A stretch of 64,000 nucleotides of DNA from Earliella scabrosa (taxonomy: Eukaryota; Basidiomycota; Agaricomycetes; Polyporales; Polyporaceae). Below, in pieces: positions 44,345 to 55,973 of the stretch. The position numbers and the translations under genes were made by a program. The first letter of the stretch is position 1; every line of letters starts with the position of its first letter. The notes under the pieces were generated by a model. The model had not been told where the DNA came from. It did no database searches and worked only from the letters and a program-made list of their open reading frames with translations. The stretch is taken from contig JABYQQ010000017.1 of assembly GCA_022605405.1 (NCBI GenBank), positions 1,211,243-1,275,242 of the forward strand, read 5' to 3'.

Positions 44345-47300
44345 CCTAACGTCGAGTGGAAAGGAGAGGAGGAGGAGGGACGGGGGTGGGTGGGTAGAGC
44401 GGGCTACCGTGCAAGCTGGAAAGCCTCAAGAGCAGAGCGAGAGGAAAGCAGCTCACAACGAACGCTGCTCGTCTGCGAGGGCGCATATATACCCCGCGTT
44501 CGCGTGCGCGTCCGGCGGCGCGTTAAACATCCCACCAACTCCGAGCGACAGAAAGAGGATCGCCGGGATTTGGGCAGGGGTGCCACCGCGGACGCGCACA
44601 CAGTGCGGAATCGCCGGTCGAGCGCCGCCGGAAGCGTTCCTGCATGATGCACGATGCACCGATGCGCCATAGCGAGACTCCGCCTGCGGGGGCAGTAACG
44701 TCAATCCAGTAGGACTCCATGAGGAAGGGGAGACATGCATGACGAGACTGACCAATGACCGGCGTAGATCCCACTCCAATGGAACGCGCGACATACATAC
44801 CGAGGGCTAACACCGAGCCCGAACACCCCGAGCTGGACCGCCCGGGCAGGCGCATTGCAAGACTCGGTCGCTCCCGGAAGTAAGTCGCGCCCACTCCAAG
44901 CCAGAAGGTGGATAGAGACGCAGGCCCTATCATGTATGCAACCCCATTTCCGCGGCGTGCCACATGTCGACGCGAGGGCAGCACGGGCCCAGAAGGACAC
45001 GAGCATGGAAACAAGTCATCTGAGCCCTGCACGCGTGGAGGTCTCGACTCTCGAGCATCGCTGGCGGCTCGCCTTGCACTTGCAATGTACGAAAGCCGGC
45101 TTCGACCCGTCGAATTCCGAGTCTGCACCGGCCAGCCTTGGGTCGAGCGCCGTCGTCGTAGCGACCTCCGCAGCCCGAGAAGGAGAGAGTGGCGAAAATT
45201 TCGGGGCCGGTGTCAGCCATTCTCTTAACCTATTTAGGGCCGCCGCACCCACTCGCAAGAATCCTCGCTGGCTTTGCTGACGATGGCGCTGGGCAAATGG
45301 CGCACGTGCACCTGGTGGGGCCGATGGAGACGTGTTCTGCGCCGCCGCCATGTCGAAGGAGAGAGAGTTCGGTATGAGCATGTGCATGTGCAGCCGCTGG
45401 CACGCCGCTCTAACACGAACACGGTCAATTCCTCGTCCATGCGAACCCGCGACAGCAGTTCAGTCAGAACCTGACAGAGAATCGCTTCTCCGCCCGCGCC
45501 CCAGAAGTTTTGCGCAGCAGCAGGCTTCACGATACTCCGTCCTCCGTGGGCAGCTGAGACATACCGCCATATGTCCCCTCGCCGTGACCCTGCGCCCGGT
45601 CTGTCCTGCGAGCCTTGCGTGGCGAGAGCCCTGCTCGCGTGATGGCGATAGAAGCGATCATGCGGGGTGCATCTTGGAGCCCCGAGTTAAGGAAGCGGCC
45701 TTTCGGGCCCTGTCGAGCCGAGCTTCGCGGATGAGCGTGGACGTGGCCGGATATAGAGTTGTAATCTGCACGGTCCAGGGGGGCCTGTACGGCATATCGT
45801 TGAAGAGCCTAACGGTGCCGCGGAGTTCGGGAGCTCGCAGATCGCGCGCAGCTGATAGTGGACATCAGCTTCCCAAAGGAAGCTCGACAGCACTCTGTTC
45901 AGAGCGGAGGGGGCAGCCAAGTCGCCGTCCACATGTCGCTTGACGTCAGTCGGCCGACTGCATGGCGAGATGAGTGACGACGCTCAGGGACTCACGGAGT
46001 ATAGGGCGAGCATGTGCTGCTGAACTTCGAGCTTGCAGAGAGGTGCAGCATGACCTCATGGCGTTTACTTGACGCGAGTTCCTGATTGGCTATTCCCGCA
46101 ATGAAGAGCTCAGCAAGCTACCGAAGACTCGCAACGCATTCATTTTGACTCACATGGTACGGCATCCGCCAGTGGGGGTATGATACTGACAACGCGGCCC
46201 ATGACGAACACATGGAGCAAGGTTGACAGAACGAGGGCACGACCGTGCACGATAGTAAGCTGGCGCATCCTCAGTCTGTCTGAGGCATGAGTGACGAAGA
46301 GGGAGGAGGTAGCTAAACCACATACCGCATATCGGACGGTCCCGATGAGGTTGATTGGCGAGGATCTAGCGGAGAAGCAGGGCGGGCCCATCTTGTCGTC
46401 ATCGCAGGACAAATACCGATCTGATCAGGAGATAGCTACTGCAGACATACAGCGGGGAAGCCGCTCGAAGCGACGCAGAGAGTAGAGAAGCTCAGGGCCG
46501 GATGGCAACGTATTCAGCAAGAAACCTGCACTGTATTACGGCGCGCAGGTGTACAGGCACGACTCGTCCCTATCGTCCCTAACTTCCTATGGTGGGCAGC
46601 ATAGATTCGCAGAGGGCGTTGGAAAGGACGAGGTAGCGAGAGTGCGACGAGGTCCACCAGGAGACATGGACATCCGCCTGGGCTCGGGAGAAGATGGCCT
46701 AGCGATGAAATCATACCGATACATATCCGCCGTCATCAGCCCCTCCGCGCACAGGCTCCTCTCATCGACATAGCAGCCGCAATCCACTTCGAGTCGACTC
46801 CGTCGACGTCCATGTCGTTCCGCGTCGTCAGCGCTCCGACGTGCGATCTCCGACCAGGCGTGCCTCGAATGGTGTTGACATAGAGGACAGCTCCGAAGGG
46901 CGACACTGAGAGCGATGCGCAGGAGGAGGCAAGAAAGAGAGCTCAGAGCGACTATGACAGCAGCGAGGACGACTTATGTGCGTTGTCGGCGATGGAAACA
47001 AGAGAAAGAGTCTTAGTAGACAACCGTCTACATACAACCGCACGACAACTGTGGGCGCTTCGATCTTCGGCATCCCTCGGCACGTCTCAACACGAGGCTA
47101 CCAACCGCCGACCGGCCCAGACCTCCCCAAGGCCTTAGTCCAGACCCCAGCACCGACCACGATCAAGTGCTCTGAGTCTGTGTTCGCGAGCGCGATACAA
47201 ATTAAAGCGTTGCGTGCAGTGCCAGTTCCAGTTTCTATGATACAGCAAAAGACAATAACTTCATCTTAAAGAGCCAGTCCAATCCAGCCGTCGCCGCCCT

Positions 47301-47583
47301 CTTCGCAGCATGATCCCCCATCGACGACCCGCGATATCCCCCACAAATCGCTCGTTCTCACACCCTCGGCCGTTGCCTCAGCGTGCCCTCGCAGTACGCC
47401 GCGATCCCGCGCTCAAGCCGCTCCAGCGGACTTGCGGCTGTCGTCCGAGTCCTGGGATCAGTCCAAGTTCGCGCGCGTTCAGGCCGGTCGCATCCAAGGA
47501 GGCAAGGAGGGAGGGAAAAGGTGGAAAGATGGGGAGAGGAAGGGAGCGGGGCGAGGGAAAGGGGCGAGGGGAGGAGAAGAGAC
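44345..47583. other. Gene-poor region
   Basis: In 3.2 kb I recognise no protein family. The region holds long GC-rich frames on both strands (for example 45332-45943 plus, 44523-45128 minus) without signal peptides, helices or motifs. A minus-strand piece at 46140-46412 has one possible helix. A purine-rich stretch (47495-47585) borders COX8. Confidence 0.4.
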
Positions 47584-47885
47584 TCACAGCTGGTACCCGA
47601 CCGCGACGAAGGGGACGAGGAAGAAGGTGCCGAGCGTGCCGACGTACTTGACCGCGAACTTCTTCTTGTTCGCGTACGTGAAGGGGAAGTTCTGTCGAGT
47701 GGGGAGAGCGGTGTCAGCCTCGCCGCGCTTCACGGAGGATGGAACTAGGAGGGGAGGGGAATGGAGTCGACACTCGCCTCGTGCGCGACATGGCCCTTGG
47801 TGGTGTAGATCGTCCGCACTTGCCGCGGGGAGCGCTTGAGCGCCATGCGAAGCGTCGAGGGGCCGGCACGAGCGAGAGGCGACAT
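47584..47885 (-). CDS. COX8: Cytochrome c oxidase subunit VIIc/Cox8
   Basis: Two exons (47778-47885 and 47584-47691, each 108 bp) give 71 aa. Exon 1 is a mitochondrial presequence rich in Arg/Ser/Ala (MSPLARAGPSTLRMALKRS). Exon 2 starts exactly at the mature family signature NFPFTYANKKKFAVKY and continues into one membrane helix (VGTLGTFFLVPFVAVGYQL) before the stop. The small matrix-facing N-terminus plus single helix is the COX7C/Cox8 plan, part of complex IV in the inner membrane. The intron has a GC donor (GAG|GCGAGT) and a normal cag acceptor. Exon boundary and presequence boundary coincide. Confidence 0.85.
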
Positions 47886-48537
47886 GTTGAGTGTGATTCG
47901 GTGAGAGGACTTGGTTGTGTGCAGCTCGAGGCAGGCGGTATCCCTAAGTGCGAGTCCGCGTCGTAGAGAGGAGATGGAGCGGGAGTGCTAAGTAGAGTGG
48001 TGGAGACGGACGCGCGAGTCCTATGTAGTAGTCCGCAACAGAGATGAGGTGCGATGACGACCAAGAATGCGGGGAAGGGGGAGGGGCGTTATGTAGGCGC
48101 AATAATAGGCTCCAGTGCGTCGGCCCACAGGACGCATGTCGCGAGATGGGCCCCCCTCGAACCGGACTAGAATACACCTGGCCTGAGAAAGACCTCCTCG
48201 GCGGCGCGCCGGCAGCGCGGATGGTGGTGTCGAATGCGGGACCAGGTGATCGTTTGTATTGGACTTCGATCTAGGGAGGTCGAGAGCGTGAGCGACTAGG
48301 AGCTGGAATGTGGTCAGCAAACGAGTACGTCGTTATGACTTGAACTGACGACTGGGTAAGCACCGTCGAATGCTTAGTTGTGTGCATTCGTATAGCATCG
48401 TTGGCGCAGGATGGGCGTAGGAGCGACCTCTCTGACCGTAAGAGGAGAAATCGTAATAGGCTCTTGGCGGAGGTAGTGTGAACAGCCCCATAGATTGACG
48501 CTAGGTATATGTTCTTTTAGATAGCTTGGCAATTACT
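47886..48537. other. COX8 promoter side
   Basis: No gene recognised between COX8 and the tRNA; only short frames. Confidence 0.4.
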
Positions 48538-48621
48538 GCCGCATTGGCGTAGTGGTATGCGCGCCCCACTTGTACCAGCAAGGTCATGGGGAGGTCACTC
48601 GTTCGACCCGGGTATGTGGCA
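48538..48621 (+). tRNA. tRNA-Thr (TGT) with 11 nt intron
   Basis: Acceptor GCCGCAT pairs with ATGTGGC (one G-T), D-arm GCGT/GCGC, anticodon stem CCCCA/TGGGG, T-arm ACTCG-TTCGACC-CGGGT, discriminator A at 48621. The anticodon is 48571-48573. An intron of 11 nt (48575-48585) follows position 37, the standard eukaryotic place. The box B is slightly off consensus (cgttcgacccg). Confidence 0.88.
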
Positions 48622-49036
48622 TTACATTTTACGCTTTCGCACCTCTGCTTCCCCAATACCCAAGGCTTCCACCTCTCTAATCGTGTATGCAACGCAGTAA
48701 ATTTGTGGAACTATGTTCCGCTGTTAGTTCAGACGTTTGGAGGTTTGTCACTCTCAAGAGCGTTGCTTCATTCAACACCAGCACATTGAGTGGCCACCCG
48801 TCGGCCAACCACGCAAAGACCGGTGGTTCTAGCGAGCAGTCACAGCGGCACAAGCGTTCAAAGCAAGCTTTCTCTATCTGAGTATAAGACGGCGCGCGCA
48901 CGAGGAGCGACCTCTTCCGCACCATTCCTCACGTCCCACATCCCACCGCCCTCGTCCCCGAGTGTTCCGTCCAGCCTCGATCCATCCACCAGTGGCTCAC
49001 GTCCCGCTCCAGCAGTAGCAAACACACATAATACCG
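48622..49036. other. tRNA 3' flank and promoter of next gene
   Basis: A TTTT run soon after the tRNA (48627) could end transcription. A weak TATA-like tatctgagtataag is near 48876, 160 bp before the ATG. Confidence 0.35.
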
Positions 49037-49897
49037 ATGCAAGCTAGCGCAGACCACATCATGACCACGGACGACGTCAATCCGTTTGAGACCGCCGAGG
49101 AGGATGTCGAGGCTCCGGCGACGGTTCCGGTTCTGGTGGGACAGGGACAGGGGCGGCGCAGGGCGTCGCCTCCGAGTCTGTTCCTCGACTCGCTCGAAGT
49201 TCAGCCGGCCCCAGGAGCGAAGGGAAAAGGCAAAGGGCGGGCCAAGGGGCGCAGGCGCATCGGCAAGATCTTCCAGCACCTCAACTTCCGCAGGCGGAAG
49301 GGATCCGCGTCGGATGCGGCGACGACGGAGTCGGGCAGCCCGACGGGCAGGAGTCTCCTCGCTCACCACGCAGACGACGAAGAGGACGGCGAGGGAGCCG
49401 AGGACGTACCCGAGTTCAGGGACCCGTTCGGGGACGAGCACGCGATGGAGTGGACGCTCACCGGCTCGAGTACCAGTCCAGCCAGAGGTCGGGACGAGCG
49501 GCGGCGGTCGTCAGCATCGGATGCATCCCTCGCGCAATGGGCACTAGCCACGCGCACTCCGGAGCGAAGGGCGGGCTCGACGCCCTCAACGCCGAGCCGG
49601 TGGAGCCGACGGAGCTCGGTCAGGACGCACACACCGGGATCGGGCAGGTCGTGGTTGTCGGACCTGTCCGGACAGACGGAGGTGAGCGCGACGAGCTCGA
49701 TGCGGCGGAAGCGGGGGCGGCGGAAGGAGAGGGAGAGGGAGAGGGCGCGGCGGATGGTGTCGCAGATGAAGTCAATCCGGCTGTTGGGGGCGGAGGCGGC
49801 GGGCGCGGTGGCGGCAGCGACGAATGTGAGCGTGGACCGGCTGCAGATGAGCTTGTTTGGGCAGAGCGTTGACGAGCATTTGAAGAAGACAGGATGA
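49037..49897 (+). CDS. Uncharacterised basic/acidic mosaic protein, single exon
   Basis: A 286 aa frame with no intron. No known domain. The order is an acidic start (DDVNPFETAEEDVEAP), a Lys/Arg/Gly-rich patch (KGKGKGRAKGRRRIGKIF), an acidic DDEEDGEGAEDVPEF, a Ser/Arg-rich central part (GRDERRRSSASDAS), a basic KRGRRKERERERARRM likely nuclear signal or coiled segment, and an Ala-rich tail (LLGAEAAGAVAAATNVSVD) ending LFGQSVDEHLKKTG. The composition suggests an intrinsically disordered nuclear or scaffold protein. The first ATG is used; a second Met is eight codons on. That the frame stays open for 861 bp with biased composition supports it as a real gene. Confidence 0.65.
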   Translation: MQASADHIMTTDDVNPFETAEEDVEAPATVPVLVGQGQGRRRASPPSLFLDSLEVQPAPGAKGKGKGRAKGRRRIGKIFQHLNFRRRKGSASDAATTESGSPTGRSLLAHHADDEEDGEGAEDVPEFRDPFGDEHAMEWTLTGSSTSPARGRDERRRSSASDASLAQWALATRTPERRAGSTPSTPSRWSRRSSVRTHTPGSGRSWLSDLSGQTEVSATSSMRRKRGRRKERERERARRMVSQMKSIRLLGAEAAGAVAAATNVSVDRLQMSLFGQSVDEHLKKTG

Positions 49898-51909
49898 GGT
49901 GGGCGCAAGGACGGGGACGGGGGTGGGCGCGAGCTGAGGGCGAAGGGTGACATGGCATGTTTATCAAGAGGTTCATGTGTACGAGAACGAGGTGACCGCC
50001 GTGCAACGACTACGCACCACTACGTTATCCCCCTTTCCTTTGTGCGACCTCTGCGTAGGCGTGGCTGCTGCTCGTCACATCCTTCCGAGTCCTGCAGGTG
50101 TTCACACAGTTTGAGAGCGTCGTGTCGCCCAGGACCCAGGTGTCGCCTCTGAGAGAGCCGTAGTGTGCAACATCATCGGATGTGGTCTGCGATATGTCGC
50201 GTCGTACCTTTCGAAGCCGATGAACAGGCTGAGGTGAGTCCTAGTTGAGCAGACCAGGAGGAGCGACATGAGTGTTCGAGTCGAGTTCACTAGCGCTCAT
50301 GTGACATGTCGACCCGCCCGGGGCGGTGGAGTCTCTCTGGGCCTCCATCTACGCGTTCGTTCAGGCCGTGACGTCTCAGATCTCAGAGTCTAAGCACAAC
50401 CAAGTCTCGGGAATCGCGTACTTTAGCCAGCGTGTTGTAGACCGTCGCCTTCAAGCTTCTTCAAGTTTAGTACCACGGAGCATACCCCACGAGGCTATAG
50501 CCCGTTGTTCCTTGGTGAGGTTCTCCGCAGTCTCCTGGCACTCGCGTTCAATGTTGACAATCATCGTTCAGATCATGTAGGTCTCTTGTGCACCATCCAT
50601 TTCGCAACGTAACATGACTCGGGATTCAAGTTGCTCTCTGACCCGTTTGTCTCAATTCATCGGTCACATTGGACAACCGCTCCATGTTGAGGTAAGCACG
50701 CTGCCAGGGCTAGTCCATTTCATGTCAACTTGTCTGCCATACTAGACTTTCGGGCACTGGAAGCGGCCGGGAAGCGGCAAGTGCTCTGGAGCGTCCGAGA
50801 CCTCGACGAACCTCCACGGCGCTGAGTGCTAAGTAGTTCGCGATACGCTTACCGTACTATCAGATCTGCGGCTCGCCTGCCTTATTCTAATGGGCGAGAC
50901 GAGCGCACCAGTTACCGGCATGGTCACGAAGCACATCGACCAGAGTCATGGTGGCACGCCACAGCAGCACGGCAGTGCGCTATTGACCCCGTCGCGGAGA
51001 TCATGCTCCGTCTCTAGCCTCATCTGTCGTCACGACATGCCTCTCACCCGATGCGCGCATCTCTCATGCCGCAGTCGGCGTCGTGGACCAGTTTCTCCTT
51101 CTCGACCGCCCGGACGCCAAGAATGAGCTCGGGAAGAAGCTTAAGCTGAAGGCGTCCCCAGCCTGCCCGCCCACCGCGCGGCGGACGCGGTCATTCACCG
51201 AGTCGCACCGGTGTCCGCTCGTCTGGGCCCAGAAGTCAAACACCATGTTCGACTGTGTGTTGTGTCGTCGCGTTCTTCTCGTCCCTCGAATGTATGCTGA
51301 CGGTTCAGCCGCGCGTGGCGATACTGATAGTCGGTGGCGTTCGGCTTTCAGGACGGCGGGGAGGGTCTATGCAGCGGAGTGTACTTTGCTCGGGCATGCC
51401 CTGTACATGGTGTGTCTTTTACCCGTCATTTCGTAAATACGTTGCTCATTCCTGGCTTCTCCGCAGCGTGTAGCCGCAGATCGATATTCAGCTCGCGAAG
51501 CAATGATTCCAACTCTCCGCATGGCTACACGTGCTCTCCAACGGGGCGACGCACCTTTCCCCACGTCGCAAGTGCCTGTTGGGTGATAAGGAGTTGGGGT
51601 GCGATAGGACAATGCGTCGGGGGCGCTTCGATAGGATTGGTGTTTGGATTTCTGACTTTGTACGTGTCCCTGCCATTTCGATGCAGGCCTATACTCGCCC
51701 CGGTCGCAACTACCGCAGCTGTGTTGCACGCCGAGCTGAACAAGGACAGACAAAGGTGGGCTCCGTTTCTCTCCTCCGAGTCTCCTGACCTACCGCAGCT
51801 TATACGAGTACAAAGAAGGGACACGACTATGTCCGAGACTTGCTTGCGGTCGAACGGTATATAATCGCACCCGTTCGGCGTCCTAGGATTGCATACCTCT
51901 CTCAACCCC
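49898..51909. other. Gene-poor region before the dynamin gene
   Basis: Two kilobases without a recognised gene. A plus-strand piece at about 51080-51240 (DQFLLLDRPDAKNELGKKLK) followed by 51330-51400 looks exon-like but has no family match I know. Confidence 0.35.
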
Positions 51910-54900
51910 ATGTCTGACCACTCACGCTTCAGCTTCTTTGGAAGGTCTGTCCCTCGCGGCGATGCCTTGCGAATGACTCACTCATCGTGCTCTACGTCTA
52001 CGCCTGCTCTCCCAGAAGGAACACAAGACGCTCCGAGTCCTCGGTACGCTCACCTCGAGATTTCGATATAGGACCTCTACGCTAATATTGTCCCTCGTTG
52101 TAGTCCAATGGCGGACAGAATGGAACCGGCGGCTCTGGTTCAACCAATCATGCGACCAATACGGCTGCCGACGAAAGTCCAGGCAATATCGCCGATAGCG
52201 AGTATGCGCGCATGCGGCGCGAGCTGCTGGCCCTTCTCCGTGCTCTAAACGACCTTGGGTGCGTGCTCACACCCTCATTGCCCCACTCGGCCTCAAGAGC
52301 GTTATGACGGATATCATCGCCCGTACAGCGCCGACAAACTGCTCGAGATCCCCAGGATCGCGGTGATCGGCAACCAATCTGGTGCGCGGCTCGTCTTCTG
52401 ATGTTCGTCTCATGGGCCAAGGACTGCAGTTTGTACTCACTGCGCTCCACTGCCTGTGCAGCGGGAAAGAGTTCTCTGGTCGAGGCCGTGACTGGCGTAC
52501 GTTCATCCTTCATCTTCATCAAGCACCAGCTAACTCGAACTCCTCGGTAGATCAAAGTGCCTCGAGACGCAGGAACGTGTACCAGGTGTGCACGTTCCCT
52601 TGATGTGCCGCGCATGCTCAACTTATTTCGAGTGTACAGGTGCCCGATGGAGTGTACGATATTAACGTCAAAGGCGGAGTGGTCCTGCAAGGTCTCTATC
52701 CGGGCCGAGAACGCGCCTGCTGTAGCGTACAGCCCGATCCTCCGGAACAAGGAGGACGTCGAGATCTGGATCCGACGCGCTCAGGCCGCGGTGCTCTGTC
52801 CGCACCTCCTTCGGGACCACTTCCGAAACCGGAGCAGGGAGGAGATCAAGGAGCTCACCGACCGAAGCAAGCACGCGCAGGTACTGGAGATCTCTCCGGA
52901 CAAGGTCGTGATCGACATCGAGGACCCTGACGGCGCTGACCTCGCGTTCGTCGATCTTCCAGGTGCGATCATGGTGTTAGACCGTGTTGATGGCGCATAT
53001 GACTCACTCGAGGGGACGTTGTCAGGACTTGTACACCATATGCCCGGAGCAAGCCACGTCGTCGGTCTCATCAAGGACATGGTCACGGAGTACATCGCTT
53101 CGGAATCCACGATCATTCTTGTTACGGTGCCGGCAGGTGGTGAGTACTCACCCGTTCCAACTCTGAACGGCTTACGGATCGATACGCAAATTTCCTTATC
53201 GTGACAGAGGACATGGAGACCCAGTATGCTATGAGTCTGGCGAAGGAAGCAGACCCGATCGGAGAGCGGACAATTGGTGCGTACTGCCATGAGTCTCCAC
53301 GCGTCGCTAACTAACCTTCCCGATCTCCTTAGCCGTCGTCACAAAGCCGGACCTCCTGGGCACAGGTGGGAGCGCCTCAAAGGGGAACTGGAAAGACATC
53401 TTCGAGGGCCGCAACGAGAAGCATCGTCTTCGGCTGGGATATTATTGCGTTCGCTTGCCAGACGACGAGGAGCGGAAGCGCAACCCATCGCCTCAACAAC
53501 TACAGGACGCCGCGAACCAGTTCTTCCGGATCACGTCGCCATGGAAGGACCTAGAGACACAGGACCGTCTCGGGATTCAGAACCTGGTGCGCGACATCAG
53601 CAAGTTGTTGATTCGTATCCTTCTCGTGGCGTGAGCGCTCTCCCTGCTTTTGAGATCATGCTACGTGTGCAGCCACTGACTTCGGGTGTTCTACCCGCCT
53701 ATCATGCAGGCTTCCGAAGCTCAGAGTAAAAGTACACGAGCTGCTGCGCGATTGCATCAAGAAGATCAGCCAGCTTCCGCAGGCTCCCGCCAACGCCATC
53801 GCAGAGATCTCGATGTGCGTGTCCAAGTTCCACACCGACATGCACGACGTCGCGCACGGACGGAGCGAGGATCGGTCGTTCGTGCATGCATGCCAGCAAT
53901 CATATGGACTTCTGAAGGTAGCCATCCGACGTACCGCTCCAAACTTCCAGCCGTTTGACGATCCGGAGCTCTATACGAAGGCTGAGGATCCCGGATTCCA
54001 GAAACAGGAAGACAGTGACCTCATTGAGCCCGTCGGAGAACTGACACGGGATCCTGTAAGCCTATGCGATGTTCGGACCGTCATCAAGGAGTACGCCTTT
54101 CCTTCTTGTCCGTCTGTTGCCTCTCCGTCCACGTCGCTGACACGCTGGTAGATGCACCGGATGGGAACTGAATCCGCACGTTCCGTACGAGGCTAAAGTT
54201 CACTTCATCAGGAAGTCCTGCAAGGGCTGGCCCGACCCGCTTAGTCTATGCTTCGAACACATTGAGGCGCACCTCAAGGACGCGATGTCGAAGTGCGTGA
54301 ACGTCAACTTTCAACGCTATCCGGCTCTCAAAGCCCGCATCGGGTGGGTCTTTCACTCCATCTTCCATCTGCGGTATCAGTAACCTAACCTTTGCCTAGC
54401 TCTATGCTGCAGACGAAGATCGAGGAGCACGTCGCGACCACTCGCATGGTGCTAGACGCTGTCTTGCAGCGCGAGTCAACGCCATACTGGACGTTGAGCC
54501 GCTATACGTTAGACTCGACTCGCGAGCTTTGGTACACCTACTACAAGCTTGTGCGAGAGCAGCAGGGAGCCTACAAAGTCTGTGAGCCTGCAACTGTCGT
54601 ATCCGTCCGCGAGTCCTTGGTGATCATACGCCATAACGGGCACAAGGACTACAAGGACTACTCTCGGTGGAATGGTATGGACCAGTGTCCCTCTTCCCGC
54701 GAGTGGCAATGGTGCTCACTACTTGCGCCCATAGCACTTGCAACCGATGCTATCAGCGCGTTGGGCAAGCTTGGATACCACGACCTCACAGCCGCGGACC
54801 TCGTGCGCTTGATCCCTCCAGACGAGTTCGACGTCGAGCTGCAGGTCATGGCGTTTGTGCGAAGCTACTTCCAGATTGCATACACGGTGAGCTCAACATC

Positions 54901-55171
54901 CTTTGCACTCAACTAGCCTGTTCTCACATTGCGACCACAGCGCTTTGTGGAGAACGCACACAACACGCTGCGGCAGGACTTCGTGCACGGTTTCACCGAG
55001 GATCTTCAGCAGTACCTGCTAGACAAGCTGGATGTTGGTCACCCTGACGCGTATGAGTTTCTACAGGAACTCGTGGCGGAGGATTCTGCTACTGCTCGGA
55101 AGCGCGTCTCTCTTCTGGGGATGCGGAAGAGGCTGGAGGATATCAAGTTTCGGTTGGATAACTTCCGATAG
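51910..55171 (+). CDS. Dynamin/Mx-type GTPase
   Basis: Early exons: 51910-51944, 52016-52043 and from 52104. GTPase motifs: G1 VIGNQS joined across an intron to AGKSSLVEAVTG (52350-52495), the switch IKVPRDAGTCTRCPMEC, G3 FVDLPG (about 52950, intron inside the last codon), DMVTEYIASESTIILVTVPA, and G4 VVTKPDLLGTG (53330-53372). The stalk follows (LPKLRVKVHELLRDCIKKIS-type, WELNPHVPYEAKVHFI, LQTKIEEHVATTRM), then the GED (NTLRQDFVHGFTEDLQQYLL to DNFR). There is no PH or Pro-rich domain, so it is Mx-like rather than classical dynamin; these oligomerise and remodel membranes. Near 52259-52320 the frame must change between ELLALLRALNDLG and YSADKLLEIPRIAV and I could not find a clean splice. Confidence 0.85.
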
Positions 55172-55973
55172 GCACTTGGAGCTCTCAGGGTGAGATACGG
55201 ATATAGACTGGCTTGCTGTTTCTTCACCGTCGTCTACACCTCGTCTCCAATAATTACGTCTGTGTTGTATACATGTATATCCTATCGTCCTATATATACA
55301 TTTGATGACATTGAAGCTGTTCGTAAACCCGCACGGCAATATTACATCACGCTGCGACGTGCAAGTCTGCAGTTGATGCAACTCTGCCAAACAAAACAAG
55401 TCAAGGAGCCCTAAAATTGGGGTCACCGCAGTCCATTCAGGACTCTGGTGCGACACGAAGAACCGCATGCAAAGTTGCACCGCCGCGCCTCTCATCCAGC
55501 GCTCGGAAAGCCCCCGCACGTCTCGGGTCTGGGGTACTCTTGTCCGCATCCGAGTTGCCTGGTAAGTTGCGCACTGGGTACTCCGAACACGTAGGGCAGC
55601 GCCGACATTCCGTATCGCCTCGACGGTCGTATATTCCTCACTGCGCCAACCGATGAGCTTGATGTCCAGCTCCCCGGATATCGCTGGTAGTATGCCTCTC
55701 GCTCTGCTCCTGAGCGGGCGCACTGAAGAGACCGTGACGGTTGGCGTCGAGTACGTACCTTATCACGCAATAACATGAGGGCGAGTCTGTCTTGAGCATC
55801 GTGGAGCCCCAGAACTTGAACTCACCATGGGGAAACCTACCGGAATCGTATACATACGTGAGAACTTAGATGTACCGTCGTGGCTAAGCCTCACGGACTT
55901 CCACATTGGGAACACTGGTGCGAGCGGGCTCGTATAACAACTGACAGCATTACAAGACTTAGTTGAACTCAGA
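55172..55973. other. Intergenic
   Basis: AT-rich 3' flank of the dynamin gene, then DNA with no recognised feature. Confidence 0.4.

Noticed and set aside
51330..51400. GVYFAR-like peptide recalling PARP catalytic domains
   Set aside because: Only a few residues match and no other PARP motif lies near in any frame.
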